This document shows positions 1 to 10,914 of a stretch of DNA of 64,000 nt, one piece after another (the first letter of the stretch is position 1; every line of letters starts with the position of its first letter). Where the stretch lies: contig NC_085136.1 of assembly GCF_035046485.1 (NCBI RefSeq), positions 295,407,080 through 295,471,079 of the forward strand, read 5' to 3'. The notes beneath the pieces were generated by a model. That model was not told where the DNA came from, searched no databases, and worked only from the letters and a program-made list of their open reading frames with translations. The DNA is from Aedes albopictus (Eukaryota > Arthropoda > Insecta > Diptera > Culicidae). The position numbers and the translations under genes are program-made.

Positions 1-541
1 TATACCTACTACTGTATAAAAGGCAAGTTTCTTTAGTTCAAAGCCATCCATTCGACTTGTTCGGACTAATCTAGTCTAACCACTGAATTTTCTACTATAC
101 CTTGTTTTGCAAAAAACATTGGAACTAGTCCACCATGACCACGCAGACCACAGTGATGACTGTTTCTTAATCACAAAGAAAAAATAACGCAATAGTCATC
201 TTCCATCTAACTAGACGGCTGCCGATCTCAATCAGTAACCATCACACTCTTTATTCATACCAGGTTTATACAATTTACAATAATCTTCTTAAAAAGATAC
301 TTCTTCTAGTGATTCTACCTACCGACACAGCCAGTACTTTGGCTATGGTTAAGTTTATCCTGCTAGTCGACAACATTTTCTTACTACTAGCTTTACTTGA
401 AACATCTTTGCAAAAACATGTCTAGCAACCTACCGAAAATTTCAACTTCGAACAAGGAAACTGCTCTCGAATTTTCAATGATGACGATTATGCCAGTGAC
501 AAATCCTTCAAAGAAAATTGTTTCTCAACTGCCTTGCAAAT
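1..541 (+). repeat. Family A repeat, copy 1 (left part, starts outside window)
   Basis: This begins inside the family A core: a TATAAAAGGCAAG box at about 16-28, followed by the shared AACCACTGAATTTTCTA end at about 80-96. It continues as a block that matches 12,364-13,340 and, in part, 28,131-28,560. The match includes the shared ACGGCTGCCGATCTCAA and CATGTCTAGCAACCTAC stretches. It is interrupted after 541 by younger insertions and resumes at 1,087. No intact reading frame is seen. The family identity is unresolved. Confidence 0.6.
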
Positions 542-567
542 TATTTCGGCTGTACCTAGAGTAACCT

Positions 568-716
568 AGGCGCTGTCCATAAACTACGTAGACTCAATTT
601 TGGCCTTCTCAGAACCCCCCCCTCCCCCCTCGTAGACTTTCGTCCATACAAAATTTTCGAAATTTGTATGGAGCGTAGACTTTGGCCAAAATCAAAACTA
701 ATTTTGATATTGTTCT
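568..716. mobile_element. Truncated GGGGC-type MITE
   Basis: The terminal stretch GCTGTCCATAAACTACGTAG and the inner GTATGGAGCGTAGACTTTGG match the MITE defined at 46,156-46,612. The opposite terminal inverted repeat is missing, so this copy is incomplete. The next ~230 bp (717-947) is AT-rich DNA with nothing recognisable. The whole insertion is absent from the paralogous copy near 13,340. Confidence 0.5.
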
Positions 717-947
717 ATTTTCAATAACTCAATAATGGTATATTTTGCAATTCTCTATCTTAATTTTTTTGTTCTTGGTTTGCCATTGTAATGTCAAAAT
801 TTGACATTCTTTAGTTATTTTATCGAACAATGTCAGTTATTATTTTTGCCCTTTTGTCACTTATGTCAAACAAATCAATGAAAAATTTTACCATTCAGTA
901 ATTCTTTTTTAATGGTAAAATTTGCAATTGTTTTGTAATTCTTTTCT

Positions 948-1093
948 GCCCGGGTTGACCATCACGCTGAGGACCTGGGATCGAATCCCACTCCCGACAA
1001 ACTCACAAAATGTGAGTTCTTCCTTCGGAAGGGAAGTAAAACGTGTGCCCCGAGATGAACTAGCCTTGGGGCTCGTTAATACAGATAAAAAAA
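948..1093 (+). mobile_element. tRNA-derived SINE, 5' part degraded
   Basis: There is a B-box-like GGGATCGAATCCCA at about 977-990 and an A-rich 3' tail at 1,084-1,094. It interrupts family A just before AAACTTGATGAACCC, which is uninterrupted at about 13,523. The A box is degraded. It resembles the tRNA-related Feilai-type SINEs of Aedes, but that family name is from memory. Confidence 0.55.
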
Positions 1094-1480
1094 AACTTGA
1101 TGAACCCAGAGTTGGCCCTCAATCCTTCTCAACCAAACTGAGTTATATGCCTAAATTTCACCCGCAAAAAAAAAAACCATGATGGAGAGAACAAATCTGC
1201 CGATAATACCCTTGGTCACCCTATGTGGTGAGCAGAAAATCTTGCATAGGGTTCATATTTGAGTGATACATTCCGGATACAAATTGAAGACCAACTCATA
1301 ACTTTTTTTTTACTTTGTGAAAAAAACATAGTTTCCTTTTATTTAAAAAAAAACATATTGCAACACAAAAACCAAAATTCACTAATAACTTTTTTCTTCT
1401 TATTTTTCAGGGTATGATTTTGAAGGAAGAGCAGCCTTGAACACGTCAAACGTGAGTCAGTCGATATCTTCGCAAGATAC
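1087..1480 (+). repeat. Family A repeat, copy 1 (right part)
   Basis: Closely matches 13,522-13,930, including AACCCAGAGTTGGCCCT, ACCCTTGGTCACCCTATG and a pyrimidine tract ending TTTTTCAG before GGTATGATTTT. That junction looks like a splice acceptor. The following frame ends in a stop at both loci. Function unknown. Confidence 0.6.
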
Positions 1481-1530
1481 TTTCAACATGCGCATGACTT
1501 AATCATTACTAACTTTAATTGACCTTTTTC

Positions 1531-1810
1531 GGTGATATCAATACTACTCAAAGTAAGAGGGAGTAATGAAAGAATACGGTGGATAGATACCCAAGCGAGC
1601 GATAAGAGAAATTGAACAGCAATTGTTGGACGGCTAGGTAATAGTAGTTAGATGAATACTATTACCTAGCCGTCCAACACGAGGATGTAAGGCAAAAAGA
1701 TCATCGCTGTGATTGTGTTGTTCAACAATGGCCCTCTGTTAATATCTCTTATCACTCGCTTGCGTATCTATCTACTGTATGCTTTCAGTACATTCGTCAT
1801 TGATATCACC
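1531..1810. mobile_element. Foldback element with inner perfect hairpin
   Basis: Outer arms pair GGTGATATCAAT (1,531-1,542) with ATTGATATCACC (1,799-1,810), and 1,580-1,612 with 1,741-1,774 (GATAGATAC, AAGCGAG and GATAAGAGA cores). At the centre a perfect 22-bp stem (1,625-1,646 with 1,657-1,678) encloses a 10-nt loop. This is typical of a MITE or foldback. No target duplication was found. Confidence 0.6.
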
Positions 1811-2010
1811 GTCATCATTGAAATTTCGAAAGCAGTTTTCTCGTTCAAAACACGAATGTTCGTCATAAAAATGTATTCCCTGTATTTTGTAATTTTACTC
1901 CTTCTCTACACTTTCTTTCATTACTCAAATTAGCACATTTTTCAGACTACACTTAAGCGTAATGCGAAGACAATATCGACGCTTTTTACCTCTGGTCTCT
2001 GTGCGACCAA

Positions 2011-2361
2011 AAAAGGTGTATCAGAAGTGCGATCCCAAAGGAAATTTCGTGACGTGTGTAGGTAGCAATCAGTGGCTTGATTACCGGTAGAATATATGCG
2101 GTAGGCATTGTGTATTACAAGTACCTACGATTGTATAAAAGGGGACCTGCTTTGGTTTAGAGCCATCCATTTGAAAGGACTTGTTTGGCCTGTTCAAGCC
2201 TAACCACTGGTTTTTCTATTAATTACTGATTCTCCTTGGACAATCTTCATCGATTCGTCGATTTCATGGGTTTCCCAAGGAAATGAAATTTTGTCTATTA
2301 TCTTGATGACATGACACAGTTTATGATGGTTGAACTTTGGATTGTTTTTTTTCTGCATTGT
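2011..2361 (+). repeat. Family A core and flank, copy 2
   Basis: Starts with GCGACCAAAAAAGGTGTATC. It carries the TGTGTAGGTAGCAATCAGTG box, a TATAAAAGGGGACC box at about 2,136 and the CCACTGGTTTTTCTATTA end at about 2,205-2,222. The rest matches 6,600-6,780. It is interrupted by a TA-flanked element and resumes at 3,353. Confidence 0.6.
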
Positions 2362-2362
2362 A

Positions 2363-3350
2363 GGGTATGTGTACCATTCCTTGGCCTAATTTGCAAGCCG
2401 CCTTGACAATTTTGACCATAACTCATGAATTAATAGCATTAGAAATAATGTGTTGACCCTATTACACACTCTAGGCAATGCATGTTTCTCCAATTGGAAG
2501 TAAACTTACGTAAATATTCAAGAATTTACTTAATTAAGCTGAAAAGATTCGATGCTATGGTATGCAACGTTGGTCTATGGTACAAAAATTGGCCTATTAG
2601 TGGATACAACGTTGGCCTATTGCTTTCCATGCACTAAAACCACTTATTATCTTATTGTTTCAATATTTCTGCTGAAGTATTATCTCTGTTTGTTCACTAA
2701 TCTTACTTTTAAATTACATTTTCGGAGCCAAATTTTCCAAAAACTATAAATAAATCACTTTAACTAAAGTTCTTTCTTAATCTCGTAACGAAAACAATGC
2801 AACCCTATTATTGTGTTATATTTTTACAGTCACCGTACACAAAATCTTTCTTCCTGTTCGTTCTTTCTGGTTCTTACGCAAGAAATGTTGTTGACGCCTT
2901 TTTATCGTTGTTTTTGACGTCATTTTACTGATGGGCCAAGATTTGGGTACATAGTGAAAAAAATGTCCTCAATATTCGGCCCACATTCAATTTGTAAAAT
3001 AGTTATTATTCGTTGAAAACAAATACACAAGTTCAAAATAGCGTCTTTAACCGTCGCATCAAATGTTCAGTTATTGAAAAGTCAATTCAAAATGTTCCAG
3101 AATCATGCCATTTATGATCATGTGTGTAGACTACCCACTAAGCCGAAGAATCATGGCGTCTACAAAAATTAAACAAAGTGATATTTTCATTCAATTTTAA
3201 TGTTCCAAGGTGCTAAAATTGAAACGAAATGTTACAGTTGTTTGCCGCAAAGCTTTTCCGATATCCAGTTATGCGTGTTTGTTTGAGTTTTTGGTTTACA
3301 TTGAGGTAGGCCGAACGAGGGGGCTATGCCAACGAAGCATCCCGATACCC
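2363..3350. mobile_element. 988-bp TA-flanked non-autonomous DNA element
   Basis: Termini are GGGTAT at 2,363 and ATACCC ending 3,350, flanked by TA at 2,361-2,362 and 3,351-3,352. The paralogous family A copy at 6,560-6,935 lacks this block and runs straight across the site (near 6,778-6,784), so it serves as an empty site. The interior has TTGGCCTAT repeats and no convincing gene. TA duplication fits the Tc1/mariner superfamily. Confidence 0.6.
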
Positions 3351-3352
3351 TA

Positions 3353-3500
3353 CTTCAATTTGTTGAATTTTGATTTGGAAGATCTGATCTGATTTGGTCT
3401 ATCATGGCACTTTTCAGAACTGCGTTTAATGTCCAAAGACGTTGAATGTCACTGATTCACTTTCTTGTTAAGTTTATATTGATTCTCTTAATTCATTTTT
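3353..3500 (+). repeat. Family A copy 2, distal part
   Basis: Matches 6,783-6,930 (TTTGTTGAATTTTGATTT, CATGGCACTTTTCAGAACTG, GATTCACTTTCTTGTT). Noncoding as far as I can see. It ends shortly before the LOA-like fragment. Confidence 0.5.
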
Positions 3501-3544
3501 TATTCAATTATTCAATTAGATTCGATTCTATTAAAAAGCCTTAC

Positions 3545-4527
3545 CTAATGCGTAAGTAGTACAGATCTTGTATTGCTTAACATAGGCAACCGCCCAACCT
3601 TCAAGGTATTACTCTAGTAAAATTATTCACGAGCAGACCAATTGGCAAGTGTTAGATGAAGAATCTTTATCCATCGCTACATCTTTTTTGAACATATGAA
3701 TGTTACTTCGCAATCTTTGCGTTTCAGGAATCCCCGGTCAACCAGCTGAGATCTCTTCACTGATTTGGTTGCGGCCAAATTTCATGGATACTCATCATCG
3801 ATTGACACTCCAAGTAATTTAGATGCTGCCGTTGATACTACAACGGCCTTCATCATGGAAGCTTTTAAATAAGCTTGCCCTCTGCAGTCTGTGAAGACCT
3901 TGATGAAATTCTGATCTGGCGAAGCTCATGAAACAATGTAGAAAGAGTTGGAACAGACGACGTTCGGCTGGGTCGGAGGCTTTCAGATCGGCCCACAAGG
4001 CCTACCAGAATGCTCTTCGGTCTGCTGAACGATCCGGCTGGAAAAACCTTTGTACAAATGTTTCCAGTTTGAGTGAAGTCAGTCGGTGAAATAAAATCCT
4101 TGCGAAATCTAAGGATTTCCGAGTGAACGAACTTCGTTTGCCAAATGGCGATCTGACTTCCTCTGATGAGGAAGTTCTGGAATGCTTATTCAGCACACAC
4201 TTCCCTGGATGTGTGGATATTACATCTTCGGATGAACCTGATGTTTTTTCTTGTAGTTACAATTCCCCGGCTTCGGCTCGGAGTATCATAATTGTAGAAT
4301 CGATTGAGTGGGCACTAAATAGTTGCTCCTTTTAAATCTCCTGGGACAGATGGGATTTATCCTATTTTGATTCTGAAGGGATTTGTATTTCAAACATGTT
4401 TTGAAATAACTACTTGTTTGCAGTTTTGGTATGGGGTATATTCCCAAATCCTGGCGGGATATTACTGTAAAGTTTATTCCGAAAGTGGGTCGTGCGTCGT
4501 ATGAAGAAGCAAAGAGTTTCAGACTTA
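3545..4527 (+). pseudogene. LOA/Lian-like non-LTR retrotransposon fragment (EN to start of RT)
   Basis: Read on the plus strand in shifting frames, this encodes the second half of an apurinic-type endonuclease and the linker to the reverse transcriptase. Visible pieces are an LLNIGNRPTF endonuclease motif near 3,575, the PGQPAE region, the SWNRRRSAGSEAFRSAHKAY-type linker near 3,930-4,010, NELRLPNGDLTSSDEEVLE at about 4,126-4,182, HFPGCVDITSSDEPDV, and PKVGRASYEEAKSF at about 4,475-4,520. The same blocks occur in order on the minus strand at 29,000-30,150, so it is the same family. Several stops and frameshifts break it, and RT motifs A-C are absent. It ends abruptly against a minus-strand RNase H fragment. 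It is dead. Confidence 0.75.
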
Positions 4528-4900
4528 TCTTTTCTGATCGGTAATCTGATTGATGGCGAGGCAAATAGCTGCTGCTTCAGAAGAAAATACGGAGAATTCA
4601 TCGGGAACCCTTCGTGCAATGCCAAAGTTATTGCTATATACTCCAACTCCTACAGTTCCACCGGCTTTAGATCCATCTGTGAAAATTTTGTCGTGATGAC
4701 TGTATTTAGTGTTTAGCAGGTTGTTGAGTACTGCAGACACTTTGGGAGCCGAGTCTCCAGCTCGAACGCTGTGTTTCACTGTCCAGTCGATCGTTGGGCA
4801 GGATTGATTCCATTGGCGGTCTCCAACACGATAAACTTGTGCTATCGGTGGGAAACTTAAAGATGTTGTTCGAAGTGCTCAAACCATCGTTTCAGCTGAT
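4525..4900 (-). pseudogene. RNase H domain fragment of a non-LTR retrotransposon
   Basis: The minus-strand frame at 4,525-4,779 contains IFTDGSKAGGTVGVGVYS and a downstream SVFSSEAAAICLAI. These are the first catalytic Asp (TDGS) and the Glu helix of a retrotransposon-type RNase H. The third and fourth catalytic positions are lost because the fragment ends at the junction near 4,527 with a plus-strand LOA-like piece. The upstream part (to about 4,900) is frame-broken. The RNase H lineage cannot be assigned. The opposite orientations show that two unrelated fragments were joined here. Confidence 0.7.
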
Positions 4901-5984
4901 CAACCTTCTTAAGACTCCCAGAAACAACACCTCAACAACGTTGGATAAATGTGTGACTCGTGCTGAAAAAAAAATTGCAACTTGTTGCATAAATAACTAT
5001 TTTGATACCACCAATCTCAAAAACTGTATCGTTTCGCTTGTTGATAAAAAATAAAAATTCGAGAAAAATAAATTAAAGTATTTGAAAAATAGTGCAAAAT
5101 GCGGAAATATAGAGTTCGAACTGTTAGGAAAGAATGATTGAAAATGCTTGTCAAATAAATTTCGTTGTAAGGTTTGTAATCTCACGCTCCCATATTCTTC
5201 CTATTCGAAAACAAGCGATTACGGCACCGATTGATTCCGTTCTTTTTGGGTGCTCACTTCTAACAAAAAAATACAGAAATAGGAAACAAAACAAACAGCG
5301 GCGCTTCAATCCCTTGATTTTCGTAGGAAGAAAAATGTATTGATTTTTTGATTTTATACTAAAGAGCAGCTTTTTCAGAGCCACTGTGATTTTTTTTTCA
5401 GATTTTTAGAACTTTATTTTGGTACCCAAAAGAGATTTTCTGAAATCACCTTTTGACAGCTGGACAACTGCTTGACAGCTTCGCCCAATACAAAATGCGA
5501 CGAGGGGTGATTCGGCAAATCTCTCCCATACAAACTTGAAACTGATTTTTGAATTGGTTCCCGGGTACCAAAAATCATGAAAATTTGGATTTCGGCTCAG
5601 TTTGGCAAGCAAATTCTGAATATGGATTTATCTCAACACCGCTAAAGAAGCCAATTGCTCAAAAAACTTAAATGCAAACACGATTGAACGACAGTTTACG
5701 ACTGTTTGGAATGTAAGTTCATTTCAAAATTGAAGGAAGCGACCCTGCGAGCCCTTTATGCCAAATTTAATATAAAACATTAAATCGGCCGGCAACACAC
5801 TCTAAGAATCGAATGAAACTTGGTGGACATGAAGACCAGGTTTTTATATGCAACTTTGCAGCTTTTAGAAATTTTTTGAACAGGGCCTAACTTGTTTACT
5901 GTTACTCAAAAATTCTTAGTTCAACTCTTGGACGTATCATCGATTTCATCAAAAAATAGTTTATATTACCGCTTAAAATAGTCC
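4901..5984. other. Unassigned stretch
   Basis: No recognisable gene. GGTACCCAAAAGAG (5,420s) and GGGTACCAAAAATCAT (5,560s) are inversely related and bracket about 150 bp that could be a small decayed MITE. A few short open frames have no recognisable motif. Confidence 0.3.
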
Positions 5985-6225
5985 ATTGAAAAAATTAAAG
6001 CAGTTCGTAAAAAAATGGTGTGAATCCAGACGATGTCGATAAAGTGGAAGATTTCGACGAAATGATCAAGATCATGTAGCTTAGAGATAAATTTAATGCT
6101 CCTAAAGTGCTATCAAAGTCGTGGTCAGCGAGTAAGTGAATTCGATACAACAACGATCCAACAATGAGTTGGAGTAGAAGACCATCGATTTGAAGAAAAC
6201 CATCGTAGGATTATATAAACATAAT
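5985..6225 (+). pseudogene. Fragment of a transposon ORF with SPDDV / VLSVLPESW-type domain
   Basis: The DNA parallels 36,163-36,540 over KAVRKHIFGMSPDDVNRV-like, NFDEMI and LKVLSKSWSA-like segments, with frameshifts and a stop. The reading frame ends with an AATCAGTAATAG double stop at the exact edge of the family A core (about 6,225-6,240). The same junction recurs in inverse orientation at 26,190-26,215. Similar N-terminal segments occur in uncharacterised proteins of insect transposons; this is from memory and no family name is certain. It is clearly a pseudogene. Confidence 0.5.
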
Positions 6226-6230
6226 CAGTA

Positions 6231-6475
6231 ATAGAAAATTCAGTGGTTGGATCAATTAAGTCAATTCAAATGAATGGCTCTAAACCAAAGCAGCTTGCCT
6301 TTTATACAGTCTTAGGTACAGGTGATGAAGAATGCTTACCGCAAAAAATCTACCTATAACTGACAATCTGATTGCTACCTACATACGTCATGTCATGAAA
6401 TTCCTATTGGAATCGATGGACGCAAATTTGGTAGATCTTTTTGGTCGCACAGAGATCCGTTGATATGCATTAGCC
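6231..6475 (-). repeat. Family A core, copy 3 (inverted)
   Basis: AATAGAAAATTCAGTGG at its left end, CCTTTTATACAG in the middle and GGTCGCACAGAG at its right end are the reverse complement of the plus-oriented cores. It faces copy 4 (6,560-6,935), forming an inverted pair about 90 bp apart. It follows a transposon ORF remnant. Confidence 0.65.
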
Positions 6476-6559
6476 GAGGAAATTCTAGTTCCTGTATACT
6501 TATAGAGTTCCATTTTAGCCCCATATCAACTGTGCAAAATTTTAGCTCGAAAATTAATT

Positions 6560-6935
6560 TCACCAAAAAAGGTATATCAATAGTGTCATTCTCAAGGAAA
6601 TTTCATGACGTGTGTAGGTAGCAATCAGTGACTAGATTACCGGTAGAATCGACTTGTTTGGCCTGTTCAAGCCTAAGATTTCATGGGCATATCCCAAGGA
6701 ATGAATTTTGTCTATTATCCTTGATGACATGATACGTAGTTTATGATGGTTGCACTTTGGATTGTTTATTTCTACACTGCACTTGATTTTGTTGAATTTT
6801 GATTTAGACGATTGGTCCATCATGGCACTTTTCAGAACTGCTTTTAGTATCCAAAGAGAAGTAACACGTTGAATTTCAATGATTCACTTTCTTGTTTGGT
6901 TTACATTGATTTCCTTAATTCATTCTTTTATTCTA
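6560..6935 (+). repeat. Family A core, copy 4 (internally deleted)
   Basis: Shares ACCAAAAAAGGTATATC, TGTGTAGGTAGCAATCAGTG and GACTTGTTTGGCCTGTTCA with copy 2 but lacks the TATA segment between them. The remainder matches 2,265-2,360 and 3,353-3,500 without the 988-bp insertion, so this copy provides the empty site. Confidence 0.6.
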
Positions 6936-7317
6936 GAAAGTAATAATGCTTTTCTTACTTCTAATCTTTAATTGGATTATTTGAAGTTTTATGATCAATT
7001 GTGTAGCGATTACTTTGCACAAAGGGCTTGGCAGTTCGCTTCCTTCTATTTAAGAATGTACTTACTTTTCAAATGGTTTTTTTTTTTTTCCTCCCCTGTT
7101 GGGGAAATTAAGCCACTGCGTCCAATAGGCTGAACTTTTGTGGCATGTCCCGTTTTGATATTCGCATCTAGCCAGCTAATTACCATGTGTCAAGTAATCA
7201 GCTACTGCCACGACGCGTCGTCTCCCAGTCAGGTGCAATGGAATTGATAAACTCCAAGACCTTCCCAGGTTTTGCAGACCAGATCTCACTGGGTTGCAAG
7301 CAACCACTATTTAGAAA

Positions 7318-9210
7318 TCATTGCCTGCGCGTGTATAAAGCACCACAACTGCAAAGCAGATGTTCCGAGGTTTCACGTTCCGTATTACAGAAACGACAGA
7401 TATCACTCTGAATATGGCCAATATTTTTCAAGTGATACCTGCTCGGGCAGTGTCCAGTTACTAGGCCAGTGTATGTACATAGAGCTCTCTTGTTGAGCTC
7501 TAAGAGCTTTTTGGTTTTATAAGCATTTGGTGTTATAAATCGTTTTGACTGATTGCAATTTTTGACGTCCATCCAATTGGATATCACCCTCTGCTCAGCC
7601 CAGCGTTTCAGGTCCATTTTAATGGTACAGTTTGATATACCACAGAATGGTTCTGGGCCAGCAAACTGTAAATTGGAACCACTTTTAGCAAGCTCGTCTG
7701 CCATTTCATTTCCTTCAATGCCACAGTGACCTGGAACCCAGTATAAGTTTACTGAATTCCCTTGGCACAGCCTGCGCAGTGAAAGAATGCATTCCCAGAC
7801 AAGCTTTGAAGTACATTTGTAAGCGCACAATGCTTTTAGTGCAGCTTGACTATCTGAAAAAATACAAATATTTGCATATCTGTATTTTCTCTCAAGGCAG
7901 ATATTTGCGCATTTCAAAATAGCAAGAATCTCTGCTTGAAACACCGTAGGATAGTGTCCCATCGCCACTGAAATTTGTATTCCAGGGCCGTGGATTCCTG
8001 CTCCCGTTTTCATTCCAACTTTTGAGCCATCTGTATAGAATTTGATTGACCCTTGACGAACAGTGGGACCTCCGACTTCCCAATCTGCACGAGTTGTTTC
8101 GTGCAACTTGTAAGGAACATCATGGTTCTCCACAGGTTTCATCCAGTCTTTAATCATTTTCATTACTGGCCTATTTTGAAAGTATTGTGAAATGCTCAGG
8201 TGACCTACAAGACCTGGCATAAACTTGTCAACTCGTTCAAGTCTCAGCAATTCCTTTTCTGCTTCTAATTGCACGTACTCGTGCAATGGTAGCAGATTGA
8301 GAATCGCGTCTAAAGCTTTTGATGGCGTGGTTCGCATCGCTCCTGTAACAGCAATGGACGCAAGACGTTGAATTTTCGCAAGCTTTGATTGCGTGGTAAC
8401 CTCTCTTGTTTTTGGCCACCAGACAAACGAAGCATACGTCACTTTTGGGCGGATTATGGCAGTATAAATCCACATTATCATTTTTGGTTTCAAGCCCCAC
8501 TTCCTGCCAATAGTTTTGGAGCATAGCCAGAACGCACTTGTTGCCTTACCGATCACGGACTCAATTTGAGCATTCCAGTTCAGTTTAGCATCCAGTATCA
8601 AACCTAAGTATTTGACTCGATCACTAGGATGAATTTGTATCCCTCCAAGCCGAAAAGCTTTTAGGTTGATCTTCCTTCTCCTAGTGAAAGGGACAATTAC
8701 GACTTTTGACGGGTTAATGCTAAGGCCTTCCTTAATACACCATGAATGTGTATAGTTTAGAGCCCTTTGCATTCTTTCCGAAACAGTTTCGTCATACTTT
8801 CCTCTCACTATTATGACTATATCGTCTGCAAAGCCCACAACTTCGAAACCTTTTTCCTTCAAGCTTCTTAGAAGATCGTCTACAACCAAGGACCACATTA
8901 GTGGTGAGAGGACTCCTCCTTGAGGGCAACCTTTCGTTGCCCTTACTGTTATAGAAGAACTTCCCAGCTCAGAGGTGATTTCTCTTTTTGCAAGCACAGT
9001 ATCAATCCAATGTATGATACATTGGTCAAAGTTTTTGTTCTCCATGGCACGCTTCATAGATGAATAGGAGGCATTATCAAATGCTCCTTCTATGTCTAAA
9101 AAGGCGCATAGAGCTATTTCTTTTGCTGAAAACGGTTTCTCCACCTTTGTTACTAGCGAATGAAGTGCCGTAACCGTTGACTTGTAAAGATAACTTTTAC
9201 AAGTCTCCAT
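7318..9210 (-). pseudogene. ORF2 C-terminal half: reverse transcriptase + RNase H
   Basis: Encodes the enzyme that would copy the element's RNA at the target site. In the 630-residue frame, RT motif A is FLDIEGAFDN (Asp39, Asp45), motif B is GCPQGGVLSPL (94-104) and motif C is FADD (127-130). RNase H follows with TDGS (Asp394), AEILA (Glu427), SDSQ (Asp453) and ADELAK (Asp505), so all four catalytic acids are kept. The RT fingers that should precede motif A are missing. The frame starts abruptly next to a small ACTTGTAAA/TTTACAAGT inverted repeat at the deletion junction. A TGA after YTRRQ near 7,318 stops the frame early. In the same frame coding continues with about 40 more residues to WETTRRGSS near 7,195. 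So this is one nonsense change plus one deletion in an otherwise clean copy. Confidence 0.9.
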
Positions 9211-10700
9211 TTTGATGGAACGTAATTCAATCTTAAACTAGCCTTGAACATCTCAATTAGTGATGGAACCAACACCGCTTCTCCATTTTGAATCAGTGCT
9301 GGAAATATTCCATCAACTCCTGCAGATTTAAAAGGCTGAAAAGATCTAATTGCATTTTCCACTCTGGCCTTCGTGAAGATTTCATCAGCTAAATCTGAGG
9401 CGGTGTTTATTGTACTAATTGACTCCGAAGAGTTTAAACTAGGACATCCTTCACCTTCCAGAGATATAGTATCATTGGAATCCACACTTAGAACCGAACC
9501 TGGAAAATGGGTTTCCATCATTAAATCCAAGGTTTCACGAGGAGTTTTGGTAAAAGCTCCATCGTCGCGCTTCAGGTTTCCCAATTCATTTGAATGATCT
9601 TTTGCAAGCGTTTTTTGTAGTCTTGCAACTACAGGAGTGCTGTTTATGTTTTCACATGTCAGCATCCAAGATTTTCTTTTCGATTTTCGTATTTCGTTGT
9701 TGTAATCAGTCAGGGCTTTCCTGTACTGAGTCCAATCTCCCGTTTGTTTCGCTCTATTGAACATTTTACGAGAAAATTTTCTAAGGCGATCCAGTTTTAA
9801 GTTCCACCATGGCACGTCTCTAGTAGAAGACGATTGTATGGTGGGACAACTTCTGTTAAAGGAATTGATGATACTTTCATTTACCCTTTGAGAAAATGAT
9901 TCTAACTTTTGGGTTGAATCAATAGTTTCTCCCATTGTAAATGAATGCGTATTCAACAATTCTACATATTGATCCCAGTTTGTCCTCCTGGAATTTCTAA
10001 ATGCGGTTCTAGAATAATCTCCACCACTCCAATTGAAGATTATGTGTTTATGATCAGATAGAGAAATCTCATCTGACACGTGCCAGTTTGTGATCTTGTC
10101 AAAGATTGCAGCATTGCACAGTGTTAGATCCAAGACCTCTTGTCTGATTACATTTGAGAAAGTAGGTTTATCACCATTATTGCAAATGTCTATATTGTTC
10201 GAAGACAGATACTCTAATAGTGACTCACCTCGACTGTTAATATCCGTACTACCCCAAACCGTGTGATGTGCATTGGCGTCACAGCCAATGATAAACGATT
10301 TGTTGTTTTCTTTACAGAATTGGACAAATGATGCGATCTCAGGAGGAGGTGCCTCAGGAACATCACCAGGAAAGTAAGCTGAAGCCACAGCGATCTCAGT
10401 TTTACCCCTAGTGGTTGGTACCTCTACCATGATTGCAACAATGTCCTTTCCGATAAACTCTGTAATAGGATAGCATTTTAACGTTTTGCGTACTAAGACA
10501 GCGGTTCTGGGTGAATCTTGTTGCTCATCATAAAATAGTTTACTATTTTGTGTCAGAACTCCAAGAATCTTTCGTTTATTGGACCATGGCTCTTGAATAA
10601 GCGCCACTTCCAGTTCTTCTTTTTTAAACCTTCGACTCAAGACAGCAGAAGCACCTTTTGCGTGATGAAGGTTTACCTGTACGAACTTAATTCCTGCCAT
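9153..10700 (-). pseudogene. ORF2 N-terminal half: apurinic-type endonuclease and RT lead-in
   Basis: This 515-residue frame opens with an ATG at 10,700 just after an A-rich leader. It contains an exonuclease-endonuclease-phosphatase fold: QVNLHHAK, IQEPW (catalytic Glu), SAYFPGD, GCDANAHHTVWGS (Asp/Asn/His), LDLTLC and SLSDHKHI (terminal SDH). This nicks the genomic target for reverse transcription. After a basic linker (PWWNLKLDRLRKFSRK) and the SFQPFKSAGVDGIFP segment it reaches YVPSKWRLVKV, where the frame runs out. By comparison with the copy at 28,966-29,607, which keeps SFRPISLTSFLLKCLERIV, roughly 250 bp of RT fingers are deleted here. The endonuclease itself appears complete. Confidence 0.88.
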
Positions 10701-10716
10701 AAAAAAAAAAATTCAT

Positions 10717-10914
10717 TTACCCACTTTTATTAAGCCTCGGAATTGAGACGTAAGAAAAGTGGCCGATTTTCCCGGAGACAAATAAGGTCCACTGCGTCAT
10801 TGCTCCGTTTAACACAGTAAGGGCAACATACTGTGGAGGGTGCCCTGGTACTCCACAGGCTCCGTTCACGGTTAAGTATTTATAAGACCCCCCTAACCAT
10901 TCATTCCTAGGCAC
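10717..10914 (-). pseudogene. Conserved leader / ORF1 C-terminal remnant upstream of ORF2
   Basis: A 65-residue open frame containing NGACGVPGHPPQYVALTVLN lies directly upstream of ORF2. The diverged copy at 30,829-31,038 has the same arrangement and a frame with NGACRVPGHPPQYFALTVL. Conservation at the protein level in two copies suggests the 3' end of ORF1 rather than an untranslated leader. No zinc knuckle is visible, because the rest of ORF1 is missing at both loci. Confidence 0.55.
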
